Origin: an uncultured Clostridia bacterium
Lineage (GTDB): Bacteria > Bacillota_I > Bacilli_A > RF39 > UBA660
Direction: 5' to 3'
DNA length: 33,035 bases
Assembly: GCA_946619755.1 (NCBI GenBank)
Contig: CAMOMI010000008.1
Coordinates: 1 to 33,035 of the forward strand
The notes under the pieces were generated by a model that saw only the letters and a list, made by a program, of their open reading frames with translations, was not told the origin of the DNA and did not search any database. Shown here one piece after another: positions 1 through 7,647 of the stretch. Each line of letters starts with the position of its first letter. The first letter of the stretch is position 1. A program made the position numbers and the translations under genes.

Positions 1-201
1 GATGCAATGGATCATTCAGCAGGCGACGATTTGGCTAGATTTTATGAGGGCGATGCTGCACCTAAAAAAACTGATGATAGTCAAGGAATGGAACATGATC
101 CTTTTGACATTTCTAAAAAGAGTTTAGAAGAATTATTTGCATTAAGAGATGAATTGTCTGATAAGAAAGAACAAGATAATAATTCTGGCTATAGTAGATA
201 A
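1..201 (+). CDS. C-terminal end of an unknown protein (5'-truncated by window edge)
   Basis: An open frame runs from the first base to a TAA at 199-201, so this is most likely the 3' end of a gene that begins upstream. The in-frame ATG at 7 has no visible ribosome binding site and I do not treat it as the start. The visible 66 residues are acidic and hydrophilic, with no membrane segment and a likely short helix near the end (SLEELFALRDEL). I do not recognise the family. The stop lies 24 bases before yqeG on the same strand, so it is probably cotranscribed with yqeG and yqeH. Confidence 0.55.
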   Translation, partial: DAMDHSAGDDLARFYEGDAAPKKTDDSQGMEHDPFDISKKSLEELFALRDELSDKKEQDNNSGYSR

Positions 202-225
202 AAAATAGTTTAGAAAGGGGAAATT

Positions 226-750
226 ATGGATTATTTTATACCTGATATGTATCAAAAAAGTATATATCATATTGATTATAATAAATTACAAGATGATGGA
301 ATTAAATGCCTTTTGTTTGATTTAGATAATACTTGTGTTCCTTATAAAGATAAGGAAGCTAATAAACGACTTATTGAATTGTTTGAAACGCTTAAGGATA
401 TGGATTTTAAACTTGTAATTTTTTCTAATGCTTCGAAAAAAAGAATAACCCCTTTTAAAAGGGCATTAAATGTCGACTGTTTAGCAAGTGCGCATAAACC
501 TTTTAAGAATAGTTTTCTCAAAGTTTTAAAATTATTTAATTATAATTTGTCGGATGTGGCAATAATTGGAGATCAATTATATAAAGATATTTTAGGTGGC
601 AATAAAGTTGGAATTAAAACAATACTTGTAAATCCGATGAGTTTGGATGATATGATAGTTACAAAGTATATTTTTAGACCACTTGAAAATAAAATGTATA
701 AAAAAATGGAAAAAAAAGGAATTTTGAAAAAAGGGAAGTATTATGAGTAA
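226..750 (+). CDS. yqeG: YqeG family HAD-type phosphatase
   Basis: This is a 174-residue HAD-superfamily phosphatase of the YqeG/GEP4 type (class IIIA). All four HAD motifs are visible: DLDNT with nucleophile Asp32 and acid/base Asp34, the FSNAS motif with Ser67, Lys91 in the AHKP motif, and GDQLYKD with Asp116 and Asp121 for magnesium. Length and order match the family, and there is no signal peptide. In fungi the related GEP4 dephosphorylates phosphatidylglycerophosphate; the substrate of bacterial YqeG is less certain. A clear AAAGGGGAAATT precedes the ATG. The 3' end overlaps yqeH by 8 bases, the gene order seen in many Firmicutes, which supports both identifications. Confidence 0.93.
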   Translation: MDYFIPDMYQKSIYHIDYNKLQDDGIKCLLFDLDNTCVPYKDKEANKRLIELFETLKDMDFKLVIFSNASKKRITPFKRALNVDCLASAHKPFKNSFLKVLKLFNYNLSDVAIIGDQLYKDILGGNKVGIKTILVNPMSLDDMIVTKYIFRPLENKMYKKMEKKGILKKGKYYE

Positions 751-1714
751 GTGTATTGGATGTGGAGTAGAGTTACAGAGTAGTAATAAATATAAAGATG
801 GATATACAGAAGATGAGTCATTTGTTTTATGTGAGCGTTGCTTTATTATAAAAAATTATGGACAAAGCAAAGTTGTAAAAAAAACAAACTCGGATTATTT
901 AAAGATAATAGATAATATAGGAGACGATAATGTTATTGTGTATGTCTCTAGTTTGCTTACGCTTAATCTTGATTATCTTGATAAATTTAAAAAAGTTATA
1001 TTAGTTTTAACTAAAAGAGACGTTCTTCCTAAATCTGTTAAAGATGAAAAAATTATTAATTATGTTAAAAAAAATTATAATAATATTGATGATGTTATTA
1101 TAGTTAGTGCTTACAAGAAGTATAATTTAGATATTTTATATAATAAACTGTTAAAATATCGTGATAATGACATTTATTTTGTTGGCATTACTAATAGTGG
1201 TAAATCAACGTTAATCAACGAAATGATTAAGAGTTACAATGGTTATAAAGGTAATATTACGATGAGTAATTATCCATCAACAACTCTAGGCGTATTAGAT
1301 GAAAAAATTGGCGAATTAAATATAAAAGATACACCGGGAATTGTTATTAATAATAGTATTATTAATTATCTTGATGATAAGGGTGTAAAGAAAGTTAATT
1401 CTAAGAAGGAGATAAAACCAATTACTATTCAGATAAAGGGTACAGGTGCTATTTTAATTGATGAATTAATTAGAATTGAATATGAAACAATTGAATCTAG
1501 TATAACCTTATATTTATCTAATAATTTAAAAGTTAATAATATAAACATAAATAATCCTAGATTACTTGATAAATATGTTAGTAGATTTATTGTTAATGAT
1601 AATCATGATTTAGTTATTGAAGATGTTGGATTTATTAAAGTAACAAAGCAAGCAATATTTAAAATTTGTGCAGAAAATGATATATATATGTATGTAAGAA
1701 ATAAGCTAATATAG
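743..1714 (+). CDS. yqeH: Ribosome biogenesis GTPase YqeH (circularly permuted)
   Basis: This is a 323-residue circularly permuted GTPase of the YqeH family, which acts in 30S ribosomal subunit maturation in Bacillus. An N-terminal zinc finger is visible as two CxxC pairs (Cys4/Cys7 and Cys30/Cys33). The G motifs come in the permuted order: G4-like TKRD at 90-93, then the P-loop GITNSGKST at 148-156, then DTPG at 196-199. The G4 motif has Thr where most members have Asn. The protein is somewhat shorter than the B. subtilis one (about 366 residues). It starts inside yqeG with an AAAGGGAAG ribosome binding site, so translation is probably coupled. Confidence 0.94.
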   Translation: MSKCIGCGVELQSSNKYKDGYTEDESFVLCERCFIIKNYGQSKVVKKTNSDYLKIIDNIGDDNVIVYVSSLLTLNLDYLDKFKKVILVLTKRDVLPKSVKDEKIINYVKKNYNNIDDVIIVSAYKKYNLDILYNKLLKYRDNDIYFVGITNSGKSTLINEMIKSYNGYKGNITMSNYPSTTLGVLDEKIGELNIKDTPGIVINNSIINYLDDKGVKKVNSKKEIKPITIQIKGTGAILIDELIRIEYETIESSITLYLSNNLKVNNININNPRLLDKYVSRFIVNDNHDLVIEDVGFIKVTKQAIFKICAENDIYMYVRNKLI

Positions 1715-1780
1715 TTTGTTTCTTTTTTCATAATTTCCCATAATTGTTCTATAAAAAAGATATATTTTTTTAAAAAACTA

Positions 1781-1789
1781 TGATATACT
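1781..1789 (+). promoter_or_regulatory. Extended -10 promoter for the Abi_2 gene
   Basis: TG-A-TATACT matches an extended -10 element. No convincing -35 lies 17 bases upstream. Transcription would start around 1796, giving a leader of only about 10 bases that contains the GGTGA ribosome binding site of the GTG start at 1807. This supports that start over the upstream ATG codons. Confidence 0.5.
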
Positions 1790-1806
1790 TTATTATGGTG
1801 ATGCTA

Positions 1807-2733
1807 GTGACAAAAGAATTTAAAACTATCGATGAGCAGATTGATATTTTAAAGAAAAAGGGATTAATAATTGAAGATAATGATATGGCATATAAAATTT
1901 TACTTAAAGAGAATTATTTCTTTTTGAATGGCTATAGACATTTATTTATGAATTCACCTACTGATAGGACATTTATATCTGGAGCAACTTTTAGTGAATT
2001 ATATGCAGTATTTAAATTTGATCGCTATTCGAGAAATATATTTTTTAAAAATTTGTTGATAATTGAAAATAGACTTAAATCTGTTATATCTTATCAATTA
2101 TCTAAAAAATATGGATATAAAGAAAAAGACTATTTAAATTTAAGAAATTTTACACAAGATCCTGAAAAAAAGAGAAGAGTTAAAGATGTTATTGATAAGA
2201 TGCGAAGGCAAATAAGAATTAATACATCTAGACATAATGCGACGATGCATTATTTAAAGAATTATGGTTACATTCCGTTATGGATACTTGTTAAAGTATT
2301 ATCATTTGGAATGGTATGTGAATTGTTTTCTATTTTAAAGGATGAGGATAAGTTAGAAGTGTCATCTGTTTTTGATATTACGGTAGAAAACTTAGAGAGT
2401 TTCTTACCAATACTTTCTAATTATAGAAATTTATGTGCACATGAGGATATTGTCTTTGATCATAAAACAGAAAGAAAAATTCCTGATACAGAATATCATA
2501 AGAAACTTAATATATTTAAAATGGATGATGAATATATATACGGTAAAGATGATGTTTTTGCTTTAGTAATAATATTTAAGTTTTTGCTTGAAGATTCTGA
2601 ATTTAGACTTATGTTGAAAGAATTTGAGTATGAGTTAGAGAAACTTGATGGTAAAGTAGATTCTATTCCGGTCGAGAAGATACTTGACACAATGGGAGTA
2701 CCTAAAAATTATATGGAAATAATTAATATGTGA
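1807..2733 (+). CDS. Abi_2 family protein (AbiD/AbiF-like, HEPN-type)
   Basis: This 308-residue protein belongs to the Abi_2 family (Pfam PF07751), whose members include the AbiD/AbiF phage abortive-infection proteins. The N-terminus has the typical pattern FKTIDEQI, KKGLII and NYFFLNGYRHLF. A HEPN-type R-x4-H motif is present as RNLCAH (Arg207, His212), the likely ribonuclease site in this clan. The chosen start is GTG at 1807, with GGTGA at 1797-1801. The frame stays open back to an ATG at 1780, but that codon overlaps the likely -10 box. The gene stands between housekeeping genes and ends 9 bases before htrA. Anti-phage activity is inferred from the family only. Confidence 0.82.
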   Translation: MTKEFKTIDEQIDILKKKGLIIEDNDMAYKILLKENYFFLNGYRHLFMNSPTDRTFISGATFSELYAVFKFDRYSRNIFFKNLLIIENRLKSVISYQLSKKYGYKEKDYLNLRNFTQDPEKKRRVKDVIDKMRRQIRINTSRHNATMHYLKNYGYIPLWILVKVLSFGMVCELFSILKDEDKLEVSSVFDITVENLESFLPILSNYRNLCAHEDIVFDHKTERKIPDTEYHKKLNIFKMDDEYIYGKDDVFALVIIFKFLLEDSEFRLMLKEFEYELEKLDGKVDSIPVEKILDTMGVPKNYMEIINM

Positions 2734-2742
2734 GGTGAGATA

Positions 2743-3960
2743 ATGAAAAATGAAGATGAATTAAATGAGGAAAAAAAAGATATAGAAGAATTAATAAATG
2801 ATACAAAAGAAGAAGAGGCAAAAAATATAGAGTTTGTTCAAAAAGTTGATGAGAGGATTAATAACGTGTCTAAAAGAAGTGGTACGGGAATAATATTAGT
2901 TATGTGTATTCTTTTATCATTTGTTTGTGGAATGATTGGGGCATATTTAATTAGTCAAACTGTTAGTGTTGAACAAGTGGTTAAAAATATAACAACAAGT
3001 GAACTTGTTGAGAATAGTATTTCATCATCTGTAGATAAGGTTTATAATTCAACGGTGGCAATTACGGCATCAGCCAATGGTAAAGCAATTTCTACAGGTA
3101 CAGGCTTTATTTACAAAAAGAGTGGTAAGTTAGCTTATATAATGACAAATAATCACGTTATTGAAGGAGCAGATCAAGTTTCTATTGAGTTTACTGATAG
3201 TGAAAAGAAAATTGATGCGAAGATTGTTGGCGGCGATAAATATGCTGATATAGCAGTTCTTACAATTCCTGATAATGATGAGTATAAGATTGTTGAAGTA
3301 GGCGATAACGATTCGTTAAAACTTGGCGATACAATATTTACGGTAGGAACTCCAATGGGAGTGAGTTACAAGGGAACAGTTACTAAAGGTATTTTATCTG
3401 GTAAGGATAGAATGGTTGAGGTAAATGTTTCTGGAAGTACTGCCGATTATTATATGAAGGTTATTCAAATTGATGCGGCAGTTAATCCTGGCAATAGTGG
3501 TGGCCCATTATGTGACGTTAGTGGTAAAGTAATTGGAGTAATTTCATTAAAAATAGTGGAAGATAGAGTTGAAGGCATGGGATTTGCTATTCCAATTGAA
3601 GATGCTTTAAAGTATGCTGAAACTATTGAAACTGGTGGTGAAATAGTAAGACCATATATAGGTATTAGTATGTTAGATTTAACTGAGGAATACTATTTAT
3701 GGCAAAATAGAGTAACAATTCCAGATAATATTGATGAAGGTGTTGCAATTGTTTCAGTTGAAAAGAATTCTCCAGCTGATAAAGCAGGACTTAAAAAAAA
3801 TGATATTATTGTCGAACTTGGCGGAGAAACAGTTAGTTCAATTGCTGAGTTTAGATATGAACTATATAAACATGATGTTGGTGAAAAAGTAAGCGTTACT
3901 TTCTTTAGAGAAGGTAAAATGCAAACAACGACAATTACCCTTGGAAAAAATCAATCATAA
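2743..3960 (+). CDS. htrA: Membrane-anchored HtrA-like serine protease with PDZ domain
   Basis: This is a 405-residue trypsin-like protease of the HtrA/DegP family. An acidic cytoplasmic stretch of about 45 residues precedes one membrane segment (about 47-70). The protease domain follows, with His138 in NNHVIEG, Asp169 in YADIAVL and Ser252 in PGNSGGPL, so the catalytic triad is complete. One PDZ domain covers about 295-400. This matches B. subtilis HtrA/HtrB in architecture. It would degrade or refold damaged proteins at the outer face of the membrane. GAGGTGAGATA precedes the ATG, the gap to the Abi_2 gene is 9 bases, and a terminator follows the stop. It sits directly upstream of the secretion island, but the terminator suggests separate transcription. 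Confidence 0.93.
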   Translation: MKNEDELNEEKKDIEELINDTKEEEAKNIEFVQKVDERINNVSKRSGTGIILVMCILLSFVCGMIGAYLISQTVSVEQVVKNITTSELVENSISSSVDKVYNSTVAITASANGKAISTGTGFIYKKSGKLAYIMTNNHVIEGADQVSIEFTDSEKKIDAKIVGGDKYADIAVLTIPDNDEYKIVEVGDNDSLKLGDTIFTVGTPMGVSYKGTVTKGILSGKDRMVEVNVSGSTADYYMKVIQIDAAVNPGNSGGPLCDVSGKVIGVISLKIVEDRVEGMGFAIPIEDALKYAETIETGGEIVRPYIGISMLDLTEEYYLWQNRVTIPDNIDEGVAIVSVEKNSPADKAGLKKNDIIVELGGETVSSIAEFRYELYKHDVGEKVSVTFFREGKMQTTTITLGKNQS

Positions 3961-3965
3961 AAACG

Positions 3966-3997
3966 ATACCTAATTATAATGATTAGGTATTTTTCTT
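3966..3997 (+). terminator. Intrinsic terminator after htrA
   Basis: A perfect 9-bp stem, ATACCTAAT (3966-3974) paired with ATTAGGTAT (3982-3990), has a 7-base loop and is followed by TTTTCTTT. It separates htrA from the signal peptidase/fibre operon. Confidence 0.8.
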
Positions 3998-4040
3998 TAA
4001 TAAAAGTTCATAAATTTCTTTTAAAAAAATGCATAATATG

Positions 4041-4049
4041 ATAAAATAT
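4041..4049 (+). promoter_or_regulatory. Extended -10 promoter of the fibre/secretion operon
   Basis: TG-A-TAAAAT lies 32 bases before the first gene of the operon, downstream of the htrA terminator. The -35 region is only AT-rich. A strong AGGAGGAGTGAT ribosome binding site follows. It is the only good promoter candidate seen before the run of closely spaced genes from 4081 to 12606. Confidence 0.5.
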
Positions 4050-4080
4050 ATTATGTATATTAGTAGGAGGAGTGATTTGA

Positions 4081-4638
4081 ATGAAAAAAATTGGAGGATT
4101 TCTTTTAGATATAGTAATTGGTGCTTGGCTAATTTTGGCGATTTTTGTTACTATTTGTCTGCTTTCTTATAACGAATTTGCTGTTTCAACATTTGGCAAG
4201 ACTTCGATGATTATTATTGATAGTGATGAAATGGAACCTGATTTTTTAGAAGGCGATTTACTTTTAGTAAAGAGAAATAGCGATAATAAGATAAATGTTG
4301 GTGATAAAGTTTTTTATTACAATAGTGCTATGAATAGTAGCGTGTTAATTTATTTAGATACGATTCAGTCAAAGGAATCTGTAACAAGGGACGAAACAAC
4401 ATATTTAATTGATGGTCGCAAGGTATCTGGTGAATATGTCATTGGAAAAGCAGATAGGGCTAAGGTGATCCATAAAGTAGGTACTTTCTTACAAATATTT
4501 ACATCTAGATGGGGATTTATGTTTTTAGTAATTTTTCCAACCTTATTTGCAATTATTTATGAAATAATGTTAATTGTAGAGGCTTCTAGAGAGGCTAAGA
4601 TTAACGCTTTAAGAGAAAAAGAAGCACTACAAGAATAA
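4081..4638 (+). CDS. Signal peptidase S26B-like protein lacking catalytic residues
   Basis: This 185-residue protein has the architecture of a SipW-type (S26B) signal peptidase: an N-terminal membrane segment (about 8-29), an extracytoplasmic domain, a C-terminal membrane segment (about 145-166) and a short charged tail. The family motif SGSMxP reads SDEMEP here (48-53), so the nucleophile Ser is replaced by Glu50. The THR motif carrying the catalytic His in the two paralogues at 5229 and 11292 is absent. The only His in the protein is His131, outside that position. Other family features remain (GD after the motif, an IGK segment near 121). I infer a catalytically inactive paralogue, perhaps a chaperone, adaptor or regulator of its active relatives. 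It is the first gene of the operon, and the next gene follows after 12 bases. Confidence 0.75.
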   Translation: MKKIGGFLLDIVIGAWLILAIFVTICLLSYNEFAVSTFGKTSMIIIDSDEMEPDFLEGDLLLVKRNSDNKINVGDKVFYYNSAMNSSVLIYLDTIQSKESVTRDETTYLIDGRKVSGEYVIGKADRAKVIHKVGTFLQIFTSRWGFMFLVIFPTLFAIIYEIMLIVEASREAKINALREKEALQE

Positions 4639-4650
4639 TGTGGCGATATA

Positions 4651-5205
4651 ATGAAAAATAGGATTGTTGTTATATCGTTGGTTATTGTATTGCTTTTGAT
4701 GCTATTAATTGTCGACACATATGCTTTGTTTGAAACAAATGGTTCTGGAATAAAGGATTTGGATATTGCTAATTGGATAATTAAAGTAAATAATGTAAAT
4801 GTTTCCCAAAGCGATACAGTTACATTAAGTAATTTTACTTATAGTACAACAACTCATACTGAGAATGGTTATTTTGCACCAGGGATGAGTGCAATGTTTG
4901 ATGTTGAAATTGATGCGTCAGAAGCTGAAGTATCTGTAGCTTATGATCTAGTGATAGACGATACAAATATAGAGGCTTATCCGAATATGCATTTTAGCGT
5001 AAAAAATATGAATACAAATGAAACAATTAACGAAAATGAATATAATGGAGTAATTTTACTTAACGATAGTAATCGAGTAGTTACTTTGAGAATTATACTT
5101 GAGTGGGATGATATACTAGAATATGATGATTCAGATACTACTCTAAATGGTTCAGAATTAGAATTTACAATTGATGCTAATTTTGAACAATATCTAGGAG
5201 AATAA
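4651..5205 (+). CDS. Secreted TasA/camelysin-like protein with SipW-type signal peptide
   Basis: This is a 184-residue exported protein. A hydrophobic signal (about 5-21) ends at DTYALF (22-27), the SipW-type cleavage pattern seen in TasA/camelysin relatives. IANWIIKVN follows a short linker, like the IARWAFTVN of the minus-strand gene at 12648, and the C-terminal parts also resemble each other (WDD/WLDG, a Ser/Asp/Thr-rich turn, then a strand ending in FEQ or FIQ). The rest looks like a beta-sandwich, with no cysteine and no sorting motif. GTGGCGATATA precedes the ATG. It lies between the inactive and the active signal peptidase paralogues, which supports the view that it is their substrate. 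Fibre subunit function is inferred from TasA. Confidence 0.78.
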   Translation: MKNRIVVISLVIVLLLMLLIVDTYALFETNGSGIKDLDIANWIIKVNNVNVSQSDTVTLSNFTYSTTTHTENGYFAPGMSAMFDVEIDASEAEVSVAYDLVIDDTNIEAYPNMHFSVKNMNTNETINENEYNGVILLNDSNRVVTLRIILEWDDILEYDDSDTTLNGSELEFTIDANFEQYLGE

Positions 5206-5228
5206 AAAGGAAAAAAGTGAGGTGTGAT

Positions 5229-6101
5229 ATGAGCCGCCTAAAAAGAATTATAAAAATAGTTGTAAATATTTTTACATATATTTTGTTAGTAATTTTAATT
5301 TTAGTTATATATGGCAAGTTAGTTATTACTTTTGGTAATAATGTTTATCCAAATTATTTTGGGTATACTTTTTTTGAAGTAGCTAGCGGTTCAATGAGAC
5401 CGACACTTGAAATAAATGACGTAATTATTGTTAAAATAACAAAAGATAATTTAAATAAAGGTGATGTGATTGCTTTTCAAGGCGATGAGGCAATAATAAC
5501 ACATAGAATTTTATATATTGATGGTAACATTCTTACGGTTAAAGGAGATAACAATGATGTTGTTGATAAACCAATATCTGTAGACCAGGTTATTGGAAAA
5601 GTGGTTAAGATTGTGCCAAAACTTGGGGTATGGAAGAAAGTAATTACAGAACCAAAGATACTAATTGCTATCTTTATAACACTATTATTATTTGATTTTG
5701 CTATTTCTTATAATGGAAATGATAGAAAAAAGGTTGCTAAAGAAATTTCAAAAAAAGAAGAAAAATCAGAGAAACTTGCTAAAGAAATAGTTAAAGAAGA
5801 AATTTTGGTATCTGATATAAAAAAGGATAAGAAGCATAATGTTACAGAATCTGATAAATTACTTGAATTAACTAGAAAAATAGATATTGATGAAATTAAT
5901 AGATTACTAGAAGGAACTGACTATAAGTTAGAAAAGAAGGAAATTAATAATTTAAAAAAAGAAATTAGTAAGATTGAGAATAAACAAGAAAATGAAGAAA
6001 TAGTTCCTGATTTGGGAGATAAAGAAAAGAAATTTGTTGAATATACAATGAGACTAGATCTTAATGAAATTCAAAAGAAAATTGATAGTAAGTTAAAGTA
6101 G
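5229..6101 (+). CDS. Active SipW-like signal peptidase I (S26B) with long coiled-coil cytoplasmic tail
   Basis: This 290-residue signal peptidase has an N-terminal membrane segment (about 12-33), the SGSMRP motif with nucleophile Ser55, the THRI motif with catalytic His92, a KGDNNDVVD stretch, and a second membrane segment (about 140-158). The Ser/His pair is typical of the S26B branch (SipW, archaeal and ER peptidases). It would cleave the signal peptides of the TasA-like proteins around it. Unusually, about 130 Lys/Glu-rich residues follow the second membrane segment. They are predicted to be cytoplasmic and helical, and roughly double the usual SipW length. The start is ATG 5229, with GAGGTGTGAT directly upstream; the frame also opens at GTG 5217, which lies before this site. 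Confidence 0.88.
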   Translation: MSRLKRIIKIVVNIFTYILLVILILVIYGKLVITFGNNVYPNYFGYTFFEVASGSMRPTLEINDVIIVKITKDNLNKGDVIAFQGDEAIITHRILYIDGNILTVKGDNNDVVDKPISVDQVIGKVVKIVPKLGVWKKVITEPKILIAIFITLLLFDFAISYNGNDRKKVAKEISKKEEKSEKLAKEIVKEEILVSDIKKDKKHNVTESDKLLELTRKIDIDEINRLLEGTDYKLEKKEINNLKKEISKIENKQENEEIVPDLGDKEKKFVEYTMRLDLNEIQKKIDSKLK

Positions 6102-6108
6102 GTGTACT

Positions 6109-6705
6109 ATGGAAGGAATAAAAAGAATACTTAAAAATATTAATATGCGTGATTTTAAATATTATATATTCTTTTCTATTCTGTTAATTGTTACTTTAAT
6201 TGCTTTTAGTACATTTAGGTTTACACAAGCAAGATATGAAAGCAATATAGCGGTTAATGTTAATCCGAGTTTGGCTTTCTTAATTGTTGATGTTACAAAT
6301 CAAAGCGGTCAAATTAAACTAGAAGGTATGGTACCAAGAAATGAACCTTATTTGTTTGCTTTTGATGTCTCAAATTTTTCGCAAACAAAACATGCTAATG
6401 TCGATTTGACTTATTCAATAGAGATTATTACGACAACAAATATGCCCTTAGAGTTTAAAATATTTAAGGGAAATGATATGGAACAAAATGAAATTGATGC
6501 TGATACGACAACAACCGATGAAAATGGTGTATATTATAGGCATTTAGTTATTAATGATGTTTCGGTTATGAATTATGCTAATGATGTTACAGATACATAT
6601 ACACTTTGGGTAAGTTTTCCAATTGAATATAAGAATAATCCTGATGATTATGCTGGTATTATCGATTTAGTTGATATAAAGATAAGTGCAGAACAGGTTG
6701 TGTAA
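6109..6705 (+). CDS. Secreted protein with SipW-type signal peptide, TasA-like
   Basis: This 198-residue exported protein has a charged N-terminus, a membrane segment (about 18-35) and FTQARYES (38-45) as the likely SipW-type processing site. The mature part is beta-rich and free of cysteine. It ends with a strand pattern (YTLWVSFPIEY, then YAG and DLVDIKISAEQ) resembling the end of the gene at 11962. The length fits the TasA/camelysin group. It starts 7 bases after the active peptidase with a GGTGTACT site and is followed immediately by the next exported protein, so it is part of the same operon. A fibre or pilus-like subunit is the best guess; no closer family was recognised. Confidence 0.72.
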   Translation: MEGIKRILKNINMRDFKYYIFFSILLIVTLIAFSTFRFTQARYESNIAVNVNPSLAFLIVDVTNQSGQIKLEGMVPRNEPYLFAFDVSNFSQTKHANVDLTYSIEIITTTNMPLEFKIFKGNDMEQNEIDADTTTTDENGVYYRHLVINDVSVMNYANDVTDTYTLWVSFPIEYKNNPDDYAGIIDLVDIKISAEQVV

Positions 6706-6706
6706 T

Positions 6707-7633
6707 ATGAAGAAAAAGTTAAAAAAAATATCTTATAAAGAGTTAATAATTATGGTGATTTTACTTGTTATTATTTCTTTAGGAACTGTAACATTAGCTA
6801 AGTATGTTATTAGAGAATTTCATAGTTATTATTTGGACGCTAAACATTTTTACTTTACGAGTAATCGACTAAAGAAAAATAATCCAACTTATTTAGTAAA
6901 TAATTGGTCAGGTGTTGGTTCATTTAATATTTCTTTTGATTTATTATCTATGAAAAATAGCTTAGTTTATACCGATTATGATATTCCTTATACGGTTACA
7001 TTTACTTGCCCATCTGACGTTAGTTGTTCTTTGGATAAGCAGGCGGGCACAGTACTAAGTTCTAATGCTAATCATTCAGATACGGTAACATTATCTGTAA
7101 GTCCAACGAGAAGCTATGCGGAAAATGAAAGATTACAAGTATATGTTGAAGCCAGTAGTACTTCACCTTATGTTGAAACTATTGGAGCATATTTTGAATA
7201 TGTTGTTGGTAAACAGGGAGTTACATATAATATTGAAGATGAAGCTAATCGCACTTACTTAGTACTTAAAATAACAAATGCGATAAATTATTGTAAAGTT
7301 ATTGCTGATTTTGATAATTATCATGTTAATGATTTAATTGAAAGTAATGTGTATCGTGGTTTATCTGCCGAAAATAGAGCTAAATGCGTTGGAGAAGGGG
7401 TGCAACTTGACTTTGATCCAAACGTATTAAGACTTGATACAACTAGTAATATAATGGATGTGTCCACATATGCTAATACGACAATATCAGGCGTAGATTA
7501 TATTAATAGACTTAATTTTTATATTGAACCGGTTAGTACAATGGCTATTAAGTTTTATAAGATTAATACGGCAAATAATTATACTTACCCAATTACAAAT
7601 AATAGTAGTATTGTTACAGTAACATTTAGTTAG
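6707..7633 (+). CDS. Larger SipW-type secreted protein
   Basis: This is a 308-residue exported protein. The signal region has a Lys-rich start, a hydrophobic stretch (about 13-30) and LAKYVIRE (30-37), a SipW-type end. HFYFTSN follows soon after. The mature region is beta-rich with Thr/Ser-rich strands. It has one close Cys pair near 102-107 (CPSDVSC) and two more Cys about 65 and 80 residues before the C-terminus, so disulfides are possible. I chose ATG 6707, one base after the previous stop; the frame extends to a GTG at 6686 inside that gene, but AGGTTGTG at 6695-6702 fits the ATG better. It is about 100 residues longer than its neighbours and may be a tip, adaptor or anchor subunit. That role is inference. 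Confidence 0.68.
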   Translation: MKKKLKKISYKELIIMVILLVIISLGTVTLAKYVIREFHSYYLDAKHFYFTSNRLKKNNPTYLVNNWSGVGSFNISFDLLSMKNSLVYTDYDIPYTVTFTCPSDVSCSLDKQAGTVLSSNANHSDTVTLSVSPTRSYAENERLQVYVEASSTSPYVETIGAYFEYVVGKQGVTYNIEDEANRTYLVLKITNAINYCKVIADFDNYHVNDLIESNVYRGLSAENRAKCVGEGVQLDFDPNVLRLDTTSNIMDVSTYANTTISGVDYINRLNFYIEPVSTMAIKFYKINTANNYTYPITNNSSIVTVTFS

Positions 7634-7647
7634 TAGGAGATGTTTTT

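Noticed and set aside
1715-1780. Terminator after yqeH
   Set aside because: Only weak A/T pairing is possible and there is no GC-containing stem, so I do not call one.
2496-2690. Minus-strand 64-residue frame within the Abi_2 gene
   Set aside because: Ser-rich shadow translation with no ribosome binding site, fully inside a well-supported gene.
5261-5276. TGTAAA...TTTACA half-sites resembling the 13329 palindrome
   Set aside because: They lie inside the membrane segment of the signal peptidase gene, the spacing differs, and AT-rich coding DNA produces such matches easily.
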